Positions 25,896-33,862 of a stretch of DNA of 35,491 nucleotides are shown piece by piece. The stretch covers positions 1-35,491 of the forward strand of contig CALMBF010000128.1 in the NCBI GenBank assembly GCA_937860145.1, read 5' to 3'. The first letter of the stretch is position 1, and the number at the start of each line of letters is the position of its first letter. The position numbers were made by a program, and so were the translations under genes. This DNA is from an uncultured Geobacter sp. GTDB taxonomy: Bacteria; Desulfobacterota; Desulfuromonadia; Geobacterales; DSM-12255. The notes below the pieces were generated by a model that did no database searches, was not told the origin of the DNA, and saw only the letters and a list, made by a program, of their open reading frames with translations.

Positions 25896-26754
25896 TGAGG
25901 AAGGCGCCGGCGAGGATGAGCAGTGCCGAGGCGAGGCGGACCCGGCCGAAGGATTCGCCGAGGAAGAGCACCCCGATGAGGACCCCCACGAGGATGCTCA
26001 CCTGGCGCACCGGCACGGCGTAGCTCATGGGGGCGAGCTTGAGGCCGTAGCGGAAGGTGAGGAACGACCCCATCATGATCGGCCCGCTCATGAGGATGAG
26101 CCGCCAGTTCTCCCGCAACTCGGCCCGGATCTGGTTCCGGTAGCGGGTGCGCAGGAGGTTGGCGCTCATGAGGACCAGCATGACCACCACCATCAGCCAG
26201 GTGAAGTAGAGGGGGGAGTAGCGCTGCACCCCCGCCTTGTCCAGCATGGCGCCGAAGGAGTAGACGAAGCCGGCTGCCAGGGCTGCCCGCACCGACCCCT
26301 CCTTCAGGTTGCGGAACGGCCGGAGGAGCTCACCCAGGCTGAGCCGCTGCATCTGCACCGTGTAGGCCCCCAGCACGACCAGGGCGATGCCGCTGATCCC
26401 GACCAGGGTCAGCCGCTCGCCGATGAGGACCCCCCCCCAGATGGGGACGTAGACCATGGAGGTCTGGCAGAGGGGGTAGGTGAGGGAGAGGTCGCCGGAG
26501 CGGTAGGCCCGACCGGTCAGGAGATGGTAGAGGACGAAGCAGCCGCCGCCGGCGGCGCTGATGAGCAGGATCTCCCGGTCGGGAACGGGGATCGGCCCGG
26601 GGATGAAGGGGAGGGTGAGGGTGAAGAGGAGCCCGGAGCTGATGAACATCCACCAGATGAAGACCGTCTTGTGGCGGCTCTGCTTGACGAACAGGTTCCA
26701 GAGGGCGTGCATGACGGACGAGGTGATGATGAGGATGAAGGCCAGGTTGCTCAT
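25882..26754 (-). CDS. EamA/DMT-family permease
   Basis: A 290-residue membrane protein with about ten hydrophobic helices arranged as two EamA repeats. Each repeat holds a small-residue helix; conserved-type pieces are MHALWNLFVK at the start and APMSYAVPVRQVSILVGVLIG in the second repeat. The family exports or imports small metabolites; substrate unknown. No ribosome site precedes ATG 26754, while a TATACT box lies only about 9 bp upstream, so the mRNA may be leaderless. The gene is convergent with mnmM and overlaps it by 14 bp. Confidence 0.9.
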   Translation of the reverse strand: MSNLAFILIITSSVMHALWNLFVKQSRHKTVFIWWMFISSGLLFTLTLPFIPGPIPVPDREILLISAAGGGCFVLYHLLTGRAYRSGDLSLTYPLCQTSMVYVPIWGGVLIGERLTLVGISGIALVVLGAYTVQMQRLSLGELLRPFRNLKEGSVRAALAAGFVYSFGAMLDKAGVQRYSPLYFTWLMVVVMLVLMSANLLRTRYRNQIRAELRENWRLILMSGPIMMGSFLTFRYGLKLAPMSYAVPVRQVSILVGVLIGVLFLGESFGRVRLASALLILAGAFLIRLG

Positions 26755-26762
26755 GGAGAGGA

Positions 26763-26802
26763 AGTATAGTGGAATGGAAAAATTTTAGCGAGAGTAAAAT
26801 TT
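26763..26802 (-). promoter_or_regulatory. -10 box and 23-bp palindrome upstream of the DMT permease gene
   Basis: Minus strand TATACT at 26763-26768. Just upstream is a perfect inverted repeat AAATTTTA-N7-TAAAATTT (26780-26802), covering the place where the -35 box would be. This is the layout of a repressor or activator operator. No recognisable -35 box is present. Confidence 0.4.
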
Positions 26803-26968
26803 AAAACGCCAGTTGGCGAAAGCCGGTCTTGCACGAGGAGGACAACGTGACCGAGCCTTCCCCTTTCCGTGAGTGAGGGAATCTGGGGGCGCTTCGTGAT
26901 CTGCCGGTCATGAACGCGGAACGTGTCTGGCATCCTGAATGGCTTATGGCCGCGGGCGGTTTTCCCCG

Positions 26969-28648
26969 TTAGCGGGCCTTGCGCAGGTAGTCGTCGGCAA
27001 GCACGTTATCACCAAGTCTGCGGTAGGCCAGGGAGGCATTGAAGTATGCTTCCCGGTTGTTCGGGTCGGCCTCGATGGCGGCGAGGTACCGGGAGATGGC
27101 GGTCCGGTAATCGTTCCGGAGAAGGGCGATGTTGCCGAGACCCACCAGGGCGGGGGAGTTTGCCGGGTCGAATTGCAGGGTCTCCCGGTACTGGCCGGCG
27201 CTCTTGTCGAACAGGTTGTGGGTCCCGTACAGCATGCCCAGCCGGTTATGGAGAATGGCCCGCGCTGAGGTGGTGGGGGCGTGGGGCAGGGCGGCCAGGA
27301 GGGTCTTTTCGGCCAGTTCGAACTTCCCCCCGGCGTCATAGAAGTCGGCGGCTTTGACCGCGGCGGCATCGTTGCCCGGAGCGGTTGCGAGGACCTTTTC
27401 GACGATGGCCAGCTCCGTCCGCCAGGAACGGGTGGCCAGGACGGTTGTCGCCAGGGCGGTCGTTACCAACAGGCCGACGAAGAGCGCGGCCGGCAGCTTC
27501 ACCTGTCGGCAGTGTGTCAGGAACCAGGCAATCAGGATGCTGACGCCGGCCGAGGCGAGGTAGAGGGAGCGGACCGCGAACATCGGGTGGGGATTAAGGG
27601 CTGCCAGGACCGGAGCGGTCAGGCTGAAAAGGATCCAGCAGATTCCGAACAGCAGCACCCGGCGGTCGGGCAGATTGCGGCGGACAAGGGCGAAGGCGAG
27701 GGTGGCGCCGATGATGATCGTGGCGACGCCGTGGGCCGACAGGCTGATGCCGTGCTCCGGGGTGCTGAGGTAGAACGGCTGGGGCCAGGGGACGAGGAGC
27801 TGGTCAAGGTAGGCACCGGCAAAATTTGCCGCGGTTTTCCACGGGGCGGCGCTCGTCAGGTCGAGGGGGACCGCCTGGGCCAGGACCGCCGTGCGCAGGA
27901 CGACATAGCAGAGCAGCAGGACCCAGGGGGCGACGTTCCGGAGTGTCAGGAGCCGGCGATGGTCCAGGTACTCGTAGCAGGTGACGATCAGGGGGAAGGC
28001 GATGGCCACCTCCATCGACAGCAGGGCGAGGCCGAAGAGGCCCAGGGACAGGGCCAGTGGCCAGGGTTTCCCTGATTCGCCATGACGCAGATGGCACAGC
28101 AGTGCTCCCAGGAGAAGGAGGGTGGCGAGGGGGTGGCCGAAGGCGCTGATCCAGCTTACCGCTTCGACATGGACCGGGTGGGCCGCGAAAAGGAGCGCCC
28201 CTGCCAGGGGGGGGAGTGTCCCGGCGTTGGGGAGGAGCCGGCGCAGCAGCTGCAACAGCATGAGCGAGGCGAGGGCGTGGAGCAGGATACTGAAGGCGTG
28301 GTGGGCGATGGTGCTGCTGCCGAACAGCGACTGGTTCACCCACATCGCCAGCATGAACACCGGGCGGTAGAGGGGGTCTGACTGCCGCGCGAGGATGGAA
28401 TGTTCCCAGACGCTGCTGGTAAAGAAGCGGCTGACGTCATGGTTTGCCGTGAGGGAGGGGTTGTTGACGTAGAATGCCTGGTCGTCAAGGACGAACTCGC
28501 CGGCCAGGCAGTTAAGGTAGGCAACGACCGCCAGCAGGAGTACCGCCAGTGCCGCGGCAGCATGCCGGCTACCGGACGTGAGTCCGGGGGCACTCCGGTG
28601 AGCGGTGCTCTCCCGGTGGTGGGGCTGGTGCTCTGTGGTCGTCGGCAT
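26969..28648 (-). CDS. Polytopic membrane protein with C-terminal TPR repeats (TMTC-like)
   Basis: A 559-residue protein. One helix at the N-terminus is followed by the signature FVLDDQAFYVNNPSL, which resembles the DD-containing first loop of GT-C glycosyltransferase-like TMTC proteins. About ten further helices extend to residue 400, then roughly three TPR units (for example AGQYRETLQFDPANSPALVG, AISRYLAAIEADPNNREAY). A role in protein or lipid glycosylation is possible by family resemblance only. ATG 28648 is chosen: it lies 13 bp after the yraN stop with GGGGACGGGA before it, whereas the longer frame would overlap yraN. It is the last gene of the amidase-nadE-yraN operon. Confidence 0.85.
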   Translation of the reverse strand: MPTTTEHQPHHRESTAHRSAPGLTSGSRHAAAALAVLLLAVVAYLNCLAGEFVLDDQAFYVNNPSLTANHDVSRFFTSSVWEHSILARQSDPLYRPVFMLAMWVNQSLFGSSTIAHHAFSILLHALASLMLLQLLRRLLPNAGTLPPLAGALLFAAHPVHVEAVSWISAFGHPLATLLLLGALLCHLRHGESGKPWPLALSLGLFGLALLSMEVAIAFPLIVTCYEYLDHRRLLTLRNVAPWVLLLCYVVLRTAVLAQAVPLDLTSAAPWKTAANFAGAYLDQLLVPWPQPFYLSTPEHGISLSAHGVATIIIGATLAFALVRRNLPDRRVLLFGICWILFSLTAPVLAALNPHPMFAVRSLYLASAGVSILIAWFLTHCRQVKLPAALFVGLLVTTALATTVLATRSWRTELAIVEKVLATAPGNDAAAVKAADFYDAGGKFELAEKTLLAALPHAPTTSARAILHNRLGMLYGTHNLFDKSAGQYRETLQFDPANSPALVGLGNIALLRNDYRTAISRYLAAIEADPNNREAYFNASLAYRRLGDNVLADDYLRKAR

Positions 28649-28661
28649 GGTGTCCCGTCCC

Positions 28662-29048
28662 CTACAACGCCAGCTCGAAGGCGTCCCTGATATGTTCGAT
28701 GGAGTAGGTGAACTCCGATTCCAGGAGGATGGCGACCACGTCGAAGCGGGCAGGGGCATCCGGGGACCGGTGCTTCAGGAGCCAGGTGAGGGCGGCCTTG
28801 CTGACCTGCCGCTGCTTGAAGGGGGTGAGGGCCAGCTGGGGGACGCCGTAGGCGAGGGTGCGGCGGGTTTTCACCTCGACGAAGACGGTGGTGTTACCCT
28901 CCCGGGCGACGATGTCCACCTCACCCCCCTTGCAGCGGAAATTCCGTTCCACCACCTGCAGACCGTGCTTCTCCAGGAAGGAGGCGGCCAGCTCCTCCCC
29001 CCGGTCTCCCACCCCCTTGTTGAGATCTCCCTTCCGTGCCCCGTTCAC
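28662..29048 (-). CDS. UPF0102/YraN-family nuclease-fold protein
   Basis: A 128-residue protein with the family core GDRGEELAASFLEKHG, NFRCKGGEVDIVAREG and VFVEVKTRR, the E/D and ExK residues of the PD-(D/E)XK nuclease fold. Its cellular function is not settled; a link to Holliday junction-like structures has been suggested for the family. GTG 29048 lies 4 bp after the nadE stop with GGGGGAAG about 8 nt upstream. It is usually a housekeeping gene near translation or cobalamin genes; here it sits inside the NAD synthetase operon. Confidence 0.93.
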   Translation of the reverse strand: MNGARKGDLNKGVGDRGEELAASFLEKHGLQVVERNFRCKGGEVDIVAREGNTTVFVEVKTRRTLAYGVPQLALTPFKQRQVSKAALTWLLKHRSPDAPARFDVVAILLESEFTYSIEHIRDAFELAL

Positions 29049-29052
29049 CGGG

Positions 29053-29874
29053 CTACTTCCCCCAGTCGCGGGAGTAGCGGAAGTCCCGGTCGATGGTCCG
29101 GTTGGAGACCTTGGCGATGATGGGGAGGCGCCGCTTGAAGTGGGAGTTCTTGATCTTCTCCCCCACGGTGGCGATGAACTCGGCGGCAAACCCCTCGGCC
29201 AGGAGTTCCTCCGTCGTCATCCGCAGGTCCACCATGCAGTACATGAGCTCGTCCACCTCCCGGTAGGTGAACCCCAGCTCCTGCTCATCGGTCTGGCCGG
29301 CCCAGAGGTCGGCCGACGGCTTCTTCTCGATCACCTCCCGGGGGACCCCCATCTCCCCGGAGAGCTGCCAGATCTGGCTCTTGTACAGGTCGCCGATGGG
29401 GTTGAGGGCGCTGGCCATGTCCCCGTAGAGGGTGCCGTACCCCAGGAGGAGCTCGGTCTTGTTGCTGGTCCCCAGGACCAGGGCGCCGTGGAGGGCCGAG
29501 TGATCGAAGAGGATGGTCATCCGTTCCCGGGCCATCTTGTTCCCCCGGCGCATGTTGTCCGCATCGGGGAACCGGTCGAAGTATGCGTCGACCATGGGGG
29601 TGATGGGGATCACCGTGAAGTTGACCCCGCATGCCTCGGCCACGACCCGGGCATGGGCCTCGCTGTCCGGGTTGCTCGATTTGTAGGGCATGCAGACCGC
29701 ATGGACGTTTTCCGGGCCCAGGGCCTCGGCGGCGATGAACGCCACCAGGGCGGAGTCGATGCCGCCGGAGAGGCCGAGGACCCCTTTCTTCAGGCCGGTC
29801 TTGCGGATCTCCTCCCGCACGAAGTCGACCACGATCCTGCGCAGCAGCCTGGTGTTGACCGACAAGCGACTCAT
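29053..29874 (-). CDS. nadE: NAD synthetase, ammonia/synthetase subunit
   Basis: A 273-residue ATP pyrophosphatase that amidates deamido-NAD to NAD. The P-loop is [14 protein letters not shown]; further family motifs are [33 protein letters not shown] and [14 protein letters not shown]. It is the size of the ammonia-dependent form and lacks the N-terminal glutaminase domain of the fused enzyme. The ATG at 29874 overlaps the stop of the nitrilase-family gene (TGATG), which suggests that gene supplies ammonia in trans. Confidence 0.97.
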   Translation of the reverse strand: MSRLSVNTRLLRRIVVDFVREEIRKTGLKKGVLGLSGGIDSALVAFIAAEALGPENVHAVCMPYKSSNPDSEAHARVVAEACGVNFTVIPITPMVDAYFDRFPDADNMRRGNKMARERMTILFDHSALHGALVLGTSNKTELLLGYGTLYGDMASALNPIGDLYKSQIWQLSGEMGVPREVIEKKPSADLWAGQTDEQELGFTYREVDELMYCMVDLRMTTEELLAEGFAAEFIATVGEKIKNSHFKRRLPIIAKVSNRTIDRDFRYSRDWGK

Positions 29875-30725
29875 CAGCGACCCCCTTCCGTGTCGATGCG
29901 CGCCAGTTCCCGCAGGGTCAGGGGGAGATTTTCGTCCCGCATGAGGGGTGAGAAGATCCGCTCCCGCCGCAGTTCTCCCTCCCTGATCGTGGCGAGGACG
30001 AAATCCTCCTCCAGGAGTTTCCCCCGGGAGGTGGCGACCCCGGAGGGGGAGACCGCCTCCGACCCCCCCCAGAAGTTGACCCCGTCCTCGAAGCCGACCC
30101 GGTTGCAGTAGATCACCCGGGAATTGAGAAAGGTGGCGGTGGTGGCGGTGAGACGCTGCCAGGCGACGGTTGAGCCGAGGCTCTCGTCCTCCGACAGGCC
30201 CCGGCCGGGGCTGCTGGAGAGGCAGAGGAGGGTGGTGGCGCCGTCCATGGCCAGGATGTAGGGGGCGGAGAGGTGCCAGAAGTCCTCGCAGATCAGCATC
30301 CCCATCCGGCCGAAGCGGCTGTCGAAGGCGCGGAACCGGTCACCCCGGGCCAGGTAGCGCTGCTCGTCGAAGAGCCCGTAGGTGGGGAGGTAGACCTTGC
30401 GGTGCAGGTGCCGGATCTCCCCGCCATCCAGGAAGAGGGCGCTGTTGAAGAAACGGTAGTCACCCGTCGCCTCGACAAAACCGACTGCGATCCCGATGTG
30501 GCGGGAGAGCTCCTTCAGCCGGGCTATCTCCGGGGAGTCCAGGCCCAGGGCCAGGTCGGGGACAAGATCCTTGAGAAAGTAGCCGGTCAGTGCCAGTTCG
30601 GGGAAGACGATCAGGTCGGCCCGCTCCCGTATCCCCCGTTCGATCGCCCCCTCCACCAGGGAGAGGTTGTCCGTGAGGCAGCCGAGCTTCGGCTTGATCT
30701 GTGCCAGTGCGATGGTGAAGTCCAT
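29874..30725 (-). CDS. Nitrilase-superfamily amidohydrolase, probable glutaminase partner of NadE
   Basis: A 283-residue carbon-nitrogen hydrolase. The Glu-Lys-Cys triad is visible: Glu in [10 protein letters not shown], Lys in [10 protein letters not shown], Cys in LICEDFWH. Sequence character (start [15 protein letters not shown], then [12 protein letters not shown]) resembles the glutaminase domain of fused glutamine-dependent NAD synthetase. It should release ammonia from glutamine and pass it to NadE. ATG 30725 has AGGAG at 7 nt; the upstream extension of the frame to 30851 has no support. It is the first gene of a four-gene operon. An unrelated amidase role cannot be excluded by eye. 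Confidence 0.88.
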   Translation of the reverse strand: MDFTIALAQIKPKLGCLTDNLSLVEGAIERGIRERADLIVFPELALTGYFLKDLVPDLALGLDSPEIARLKELSRHIGIAVGFVEATGDYRFFNSALFLDGGEIRHLHRKVYLPTYGLFDEQRYLARGDRFRAFDSRFGRMGMLICEDFWHLSAPYILAMDGATTLLCLSSSPGRGLSEDESLGSTVAWQRLTATTATFLNSRVIYCNRVGFEDGVNFWGGSEAVSPSGVATSRGKLLEEDFVLATIREGELRRERIFSPLMRDENLPLTLRELARIDTEGGR

Positions 30726-30755
30726 GACAGGGCTCCTGGACGGAAATTTTCCGCC

Positions 30756-30784
30756 AAGGTAGCATAGAGGCGCCAGCAATGCAA
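30756..30784 (-). promoter_or_regulatory. Candidate promoter of the amidase-nadE operon
   Basis: Minus strand TTGCAT (30779-30784), 17-bp spacer ending in TGC, TACCTT (30756-30761): a weak -10 with an extended TG element, about 31 bp before ATG 30725. Confidence 0.35.
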
Positions 30785-30849
30785 TTGGCAGCCTACGGGG
30801 CGGTTGAAAACCTTGCACAGCATCCCGGGCAGTGCTACTCTTCCTCCCC

Positions 30850-31986
30850 ATGATGAAGGCCCTGCTCCCCTATCTGTTTACCATCCCTTCCGTTGCCTAC
30901 TCCCTGCTGACCCTCTTCTGCGCCAACCGGTTCTTCCGCCGGCCGGCGGCGGGGGGGGAGTTCCTGCCGCCGGTGACGATCATCAAGCCGGTCAAGGGGT
31001 GCGATGCGGAGGCCTATGAAAATTTCGCCTCCTTCTGCCGGCAGGATTACCCGGCGTTCCAGATCGTCTTCGCCCTTGCCTCCGGAGATGACCCGGCCGT
31101 GCCGGTCATCCGCAGGCTGCAGCGGGAGTTCCCCGGGGTACCGGTGGAGCTGGTGATCGACGGGACCACCCATGGGGCCAACGGCAAGGTGGGGAATCTC
31201 ATCAATGCCTGGCCGTCGGTGCGGCACGACCTCGTCATCATCGCGGACAGCGACGTGCGGGTAGGGGAAGGGTACCTGCGGGCCACCGTCGCCCCCTTTG
31301 CCGACCCCCGCGTGGGGCTGGTGACCAACCTCTACCGCTCTGCCGGGGTGGACGGGGTGCCGGCGGCACTGGAGGCCCTCGGGTTCACCACCGAGATGAT
31401 CCCCAACGTGCTGGCGGCCGTGCAACTGGAGGGGCTCTCCTTTGCCCTCGGCGCCTCCATGGCCTGCCGGCGGGAGGCTCTCCTTGCGATCGGCGGTTTT
31501 CCCGCCCTGGCCGACCTCCTTGCCGACGACTACCAGCTGGGGAACCGGATCGCCCTGGCGGGGTGGCGGCTGGAGCTTTCGGCCGAGTTCGTGGAGTGCT
31601 TTTCCCGCGGGGAGAGCCTGTCCCAGATCCTCTCCCGGCAGCTCCGCTGGTGCCGGACCATGCGGGTCTCCCGCCCCGGCGGCTACCTCGCCTCCGGCAT
31701 CACCCAGCCCTTCTGGGGGGTGGTGGCGGTCCTCCTTGCCGCCCCGGAGTGGGGTGCCACCCTCGGCGCGGTGGCCCTCATCTGTCTGGTCCGTTCCCTG
31801 ACGGCCCTCTCGTTCAGCCGGGTCCACGTGCGGGACAACCTTCTCCCCCGCTATCTCTGGCTCCTGCCCGTGCGTGATGCTCTCTCGTCGGTCGCCTGGG
31901 CCCTCTCCTTCCTCGGCAGGCGTGTCCGGTGGCGCGGCACCCTCTACGAGCTCCAGCGGGGGGGGAGGATCACCCGCCTGGAATGA
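30850..31986 (+). CDS. hpnI: Hopanoid-associated glycosyltransferase HpnI
   Basis: A 378-residue membrane-anchored family 2 (ceramide-glucosyltransferase-like) enzyme. One N-terminal helix (about 4-26) is followed by PPVTIIKPVKGCD, the DxD-type metal site IIADSDVRV, the acid LLADDYQLG, and the Q-x-x-R-W-type motif RQLRWCRTMR. Two to three helices follow from about 285. In hopanoid producers HpnI adds an N-acetylglucosamine to bacteriohopanetetrol. No HpnK (deacetylase) or HpnJ is seen here, and the gene is 5.7 kb from shc and isolated on the plus strand. The start is uncertain: ATG 30850 and 30853, and GTG 30832, all lack a good ribosome site. Confidence 0.9.
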   Translation: MMKALLPYLFTIPSVAYSLLTLFCANRFFRRPAAGGEFLPPVTIIKPVKGCDAEAYENFASFCRQDYPAFQIVFALASGDDPAVPVIRRLQREFPGVPVELVIDGTTHGANGKVGNLINAWPSVRHDLVIIADSDVRVGEGYLRATVAPFADPRVGLVTNLYRSAGVDGVPAALEALGFTTEMIPNVLAAVQLEGLSFALGASMACRREALLAIGGFPALADLLADDYQLGNRIALAGWRLELSAEFVECFSRGESLSQILSRQLRWCRTMRVSRPGGYLASGITQPFWGVVAVLLAAPEWGATLGAVALICLVRSLTALSFSRVHVRDNLLPRYLWLLPVRDALSSVAWALSFLGRRVRWRGTLYELQRGGRITRLE

Positions 31987-32066
31987 CAGGGCAGCCGATG
32001 CTTTTCATGACCAGCCCCAGCTGTCTGCATGACGAACTCCATTTCGGCAACAACAGGTGAAACGCT

Positions 32067-32978
32067 ATGAAAATCGAATGTCCCGAATGCAAGCTCTCCG
32101 GTAACGTCGACGATGCCATGGTCCCGGCCACCGGCATCACCATGAACTGCCCCCGCTGCAAGGCGCGCTTCGTCGTGGAGCGACCCCAATTCGGCCAGGC
32201 CCAGGCGGCGGCGATGATGGACAGTTGCCCCTCCTGCCAGTATGCGACCTTTTCCGAGGAGAAGTTTGCGGTCTGCCCCAAGTGCGGGCTGGTGGTCGCT
32301 GAGTACCAGCAGCAGCTGCGCGCCGGGCGGAAGGGGGATGCTAACGGGCGGAAAAGCCCCCCGCAGGCTGAGCAGCCCATGACGCCGGAGCAGCAGCGCC
32401 GGGATGAGGAGGCGCGCAGGAAGTACGGACTGGACGATGGGGCCGGGATGGGGGGTAACGGTACCCCGGCGATGGCCGGCGCGGTGCAGTTGCCGACAGC
32501 GCTGCTCGTCGCCGGGTGGGGGACGATTGTCGTTGCCCTTGGCGTGATCCTGTATGGCGGCAGCGGCGTAGTCGAGTACCTGGGGAACCTCAAGGCTGCC
32601 CAGGCTGCCGTGCAGGCCGGCGATGAAGCCCCGTCGGTCGGGGCGCTCTTCCTGCGCTTCGCACTCTTCCCCCTTTTGCTGATCGTCTACGGGATTGCCA
32701 TGGCCTTCCTGGCCAACCGCTTCCTCGCCCTGAAATCCTGGGCGGTCAGGTCGCTGGAGATCGGCGGGTGGACGGGCGTCGGACTTGGCGGGGCCATGGA
32801 GCTGGCAGACATCGCCGGCTGGGTTGCCAGGTCTTCAGCGGGCGCGTCCTTCGGTTACTATGCCGTGGGACTGCTCGGCGGGGTACTGATGGCGGTCCTC
32901 TGGATGTTTCCCCCCTTCGTGCTGGTCGAGTATCTGCGCAGCGAGCAGTTCGACAGGTTGGGGGATTATTTCAGCTGA
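32067..32978 (+). CDS. Zinc-ribbon (MJ0042-type) membrane protein, unknown function
   Basis: A 303-residue protein. The N-terminus is a zinc ribbon with CPEC and CPRC pairs, followed by a second ribbon with CPSC and CPKC. An acidic/basic linker rich in Gln and Gly (about 85-140) leads to about four hydrophobic helices (about 145-165, 190-215, 225-255, 265-290). Such ribbon-plus-membrane proteins are common in deltaproteobacterial genomes and their function is not known. ATG 32067 has AGGT about 8 nt upstream. It is 80 bp downstream of hpnI on the same strand and may be co-transcribed with it. Confidence 0.85.
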   Translation: MKIECPECKLSGNVDDAMVPATGITMNCPRCKARFVVERPQFGQAQAAAMMDSCPSCQYATFSEEKFAVCPKCGLVVAEYQQQLRAGRKGDANGRKSPPQAEQPMTPEQQRRDEEARRKYGLDDGAGMGGNGTPAMAGAVQLPTALLVAGWGTIVVALGVILYGGSGVVEYLGNLKAAQAAVQAGDEAPSVGALFLRFALFPLLLIVYGIAMAFLANRFLALKSWAVRSLEIGGWTGVGLGGAMELADIAGWVARSSAGASFGYYAVGLLGGVLMAVLWMFPPFVLVEYLRSEQFDRLGDYFS

Positions 32979-33049
32979 CGTCGGGGACCACCACCCGATC
33001 CATGACTTCCCCGCTCTTCAGGCCGTGCCGGAGGTAGTCGTGGTTCTAC

Positions 33050-33078
33050 TTGACTAATTTAGTCGGGTATGTTATCAG
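33050..33078 (+). promoter_or_regulatory. cysE promoter overlapped by a perfect palindrome (candidate Rrf2-family operator)
   Basis: TTGACT (33050-33055), 17-bp spacer, and an extended -10 TG-t-TATCAG (33070-33078). The -35 box lies within the palindrome GACTAA-T-TTAGTC (33052-33064), followed by GGG. A regulator bound there would block RNA polymerase. The shape suits IscR/CymR-type Rrf2 regulators of cysteine and Fe-S genes, which is inference. Confidence 0.6.
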
Positions 33079-33118
33079 GAATTATCCGCACAACACAATG
33101 TTGCACAGGGGGGTCGTT

Positions 33119-33790
33119 ATGTTCGCCAGGATGAAGGAAGATGTGATGTCGGTGTTCGACCGCGATCCTGCCGCGCGCAACGCCCTTGAGGTCATCTTCT
33201 GCTACCCCGGCCTCCACGCCATCTGGATGCACCGCATCGCCCACTGGTTCTGGACCCACGAACTCTTCTTCCTCGGCCGCTTCACCTCCCAGGTCTCCCG
33301 CTTCATCACCGGCATCGAGATCCATCCCGGGGCGAAGATCGGGCGGAAATTCTTCATCGACCACGGCATGGGGGTGGTGATCGGCGAGACCGCCGAGATC
33401 GGCGACAACGTCACCATGTACCACGGCGTCACCCTGGGGGGGGTCACCTGGGACAAGGTGAAGCGCCACCCCACCATCGGCGACAACGTGGTCATCGGTT
33501 CGGGGGCCAAGGTCCTCGGCCCGTTCACCGTGGGGGCCAACAGCAAGATCGGCTCCAACTCGGTGGTGGTGAAGGAGGTCCCTCCCAACTCCTCGGTCGT
33601 GGGTATCCCCGGACGGGTGGTCATGTCCGAGGAGAAGCAGCCCGAGAAACCGGACCTCCAGCACGGCAACATGCCCGACCCGGAGGCAAAGGCGATCGCC
33701 TGTCTCTTCGACCAGATCCGCGACCTGGACAAGAGGTTCCATGCTCTCGCTTCCGAGCACGAGGAGCTGAAGAGGAAGGTCGGTGCCTGA
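33119..33790 (+). CDS. cysE: Serine O-acetyltransferase
   Basis: A 223-residue enzyme making O-acetylserine from serine and acetyl-CoA, the committed step to cysteine. N-terminal helices ([18 protein letters not shown]) are followed by a left-handed beta-helix of hexapeptide repeats, with family motifs [39 protein letters not shown] and [14 protein letters not shown] 33119 is preferred: an in-frame start at 33050 lies inside the promoter, while GGGGGG precedes 33119 by 5 nt. It is of the short form common outside enterobacteria. No cysK is next to it. With the thiosulfate transporter this window holds two parts of sulfur assimilation. Confidence 0.97.
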   Translation: MFARMKEDVMSVFDRDPAARNALEVIFCYPGLHAIWMHRIAHWFWTHELFFLGRFTSQVSRFITGIEIHPGAKIGRKFFIDHGMGVVIGETAEIGDNVTMYHGVTLGGVTWDKVKRHPTIGDNVVIGSGAKVLGPFTVGANSKIGSNSVVVKEVPPNSSVVGIPGRVVMSEEKQPEKPDLQHGNMPDPEAKAIACLFDQIRDLDKRFHALASEHEELKRKVGA

Positions 33791-33816
33791 AACGCGCAAG
33801 AACTTGTCAGTTCGGG

Positions 33817-33849
33817 CGGGAAGCCGTAAAATGGCTTCCCGTTTTTATT
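33817..33849 (+). terminator. Intrinsic terminator between cysE and mnmA
   Basis: A 9-bp perfect stem CGGGAAGCC/GGCTTCCCG (33817-33825 with 33833-33841), 7-nt loop, then TTTTTATTT. Confidence 0.93.
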
Positions 33850-33862
33850 TGAGGTGAGCAGA

